This document shows, piece by piece, positions 63,908-64,000 of a stretch of 64,000 nt of DNA. Made by a program: the position numbers and the translations under genes. The notes beneath the pieces are model-generated. The model was given only the letters and a program-made list of their open reading frames with translations, was not told the DNA's origin and did no database searches. Within the stretch, counting starts at the first letter, position 1, and the number at the start of each line of letters is the position of its first letter. This DNA is from Spirochaetaceae bacterium (GTDB taxonomy: Bacteria; Spirochaetota; Spirochaetia; SZUA-6; Bin103): positions 19,990 to 83,989 of the forward strand of contig JAPPGB010000025.1 of the NCBI GenBank assembly GCA_028821475.1, written 5' to 3'.

Positions 63908-63935
63908 CAGCGCAGTAACCGGTTCACGGTGACGC
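63908..63935. repeat. Intergenic 28-bp repeat, copy 2
   Basis: Matches 58824-58851 with three differences. It lies just before the terminal G-run. Confidence 0.5.
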
Positions 63936-63949
63936 GACCGGTGCCTCAT

Positions 63950-64000
<51 letters not shown>

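Overview
The window is a very GC-rich bacterial chromosome segment, densely packed with short overlapping operons (ATGA/GTGA junctions) and dominated by ABC transport. Several secreted binding proteins have leaders ending in strings such as FAAGESDS or WAGGEEEE, a style I associate with Spirochaetota. With the BMP-type nucleoside transporter this makes a high-GC spirochaete-like organism my best guess, but no rRNA or other marker gene is present to prove it.

Layout. 0.2-2.8 kb: a divergent zinc uptake locus (znuCB and znuA). 2.9-8.0 kb: a purine catabolic operon on the minus strand (OHCU decarboxylase, guanine deaminase, adenine deaminase, uricase, 5-hydroxyisourate hydrolase). 8.1-13.1 kb: a branched-chain amino acid/amide-type ABC transporter whose binding protein and first permease are one polypeptide. 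13.2-19.9 kb: a BMP-type nucleoside ABC transporter operon, interrupted by a lower-GC two-gene AAA ATPase plus TOPRIM-like cassette that looks like a defence module. 20-24.7 kb: an NMT1/SsuABC-type transporter divergent from a sugar isomerase/oxidoreductase pair. 25.5-30.5 kb: a second metal (Mn/Fe/Zn) ABC operon in which both permeases carry C-terminal DtxR-like repressor domains. 30.5-38.6 kb: an acyltransferase, a lone AAA ATPase and a MacAB-like exporter operon with two FtsX-type permeases. 38.7-44.5 kb: a desaturase and two Phd-PIN toxin-antitoxin pairs flanking a gene that fuses an ArsP-type permease to an FG-GAP/ASPIC propeller. 44.5-63 kb: a repeatedly duplicated and broken oligopeptide-type ABC transporter region (three complete binding proteins and one fragment, three DppB, two DppC, no ATPase). 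It is mixed with an M20 peptidase, an epimerase, a broken MNT-HEPN pair, a repeat-rich coiled-coil protein, a second desaturase and a dehydrogenase. The last 51 bases are all G, probably a sequencing artefact.

How the genes may work together. The nucleoside, NMT1-type and amide-type transporters could bring in nucleosides, bases or breakdown products for the purine operon, which deaminates adenine and guanine and oxidises urate to allantoin. A xanthine oxidase/dehydrogenase, needed between xanthine and urate, is not in the window. Two metal uptake systems are present, one apparently self-regulated through its own permeases. The peptide-transporter region shows recent duplication, deletion and import of DNA of different composition.

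The most unusual features are the double permease-DtxR fusion with a perfect palindrome upstream, the permease-propeller fusion between two toxin-antitoxin pairs, the ATPase-TOPRIM cassette joined seamlessly into a transporter operon, and the stem-loops at all four binding-protein/permease junctions.
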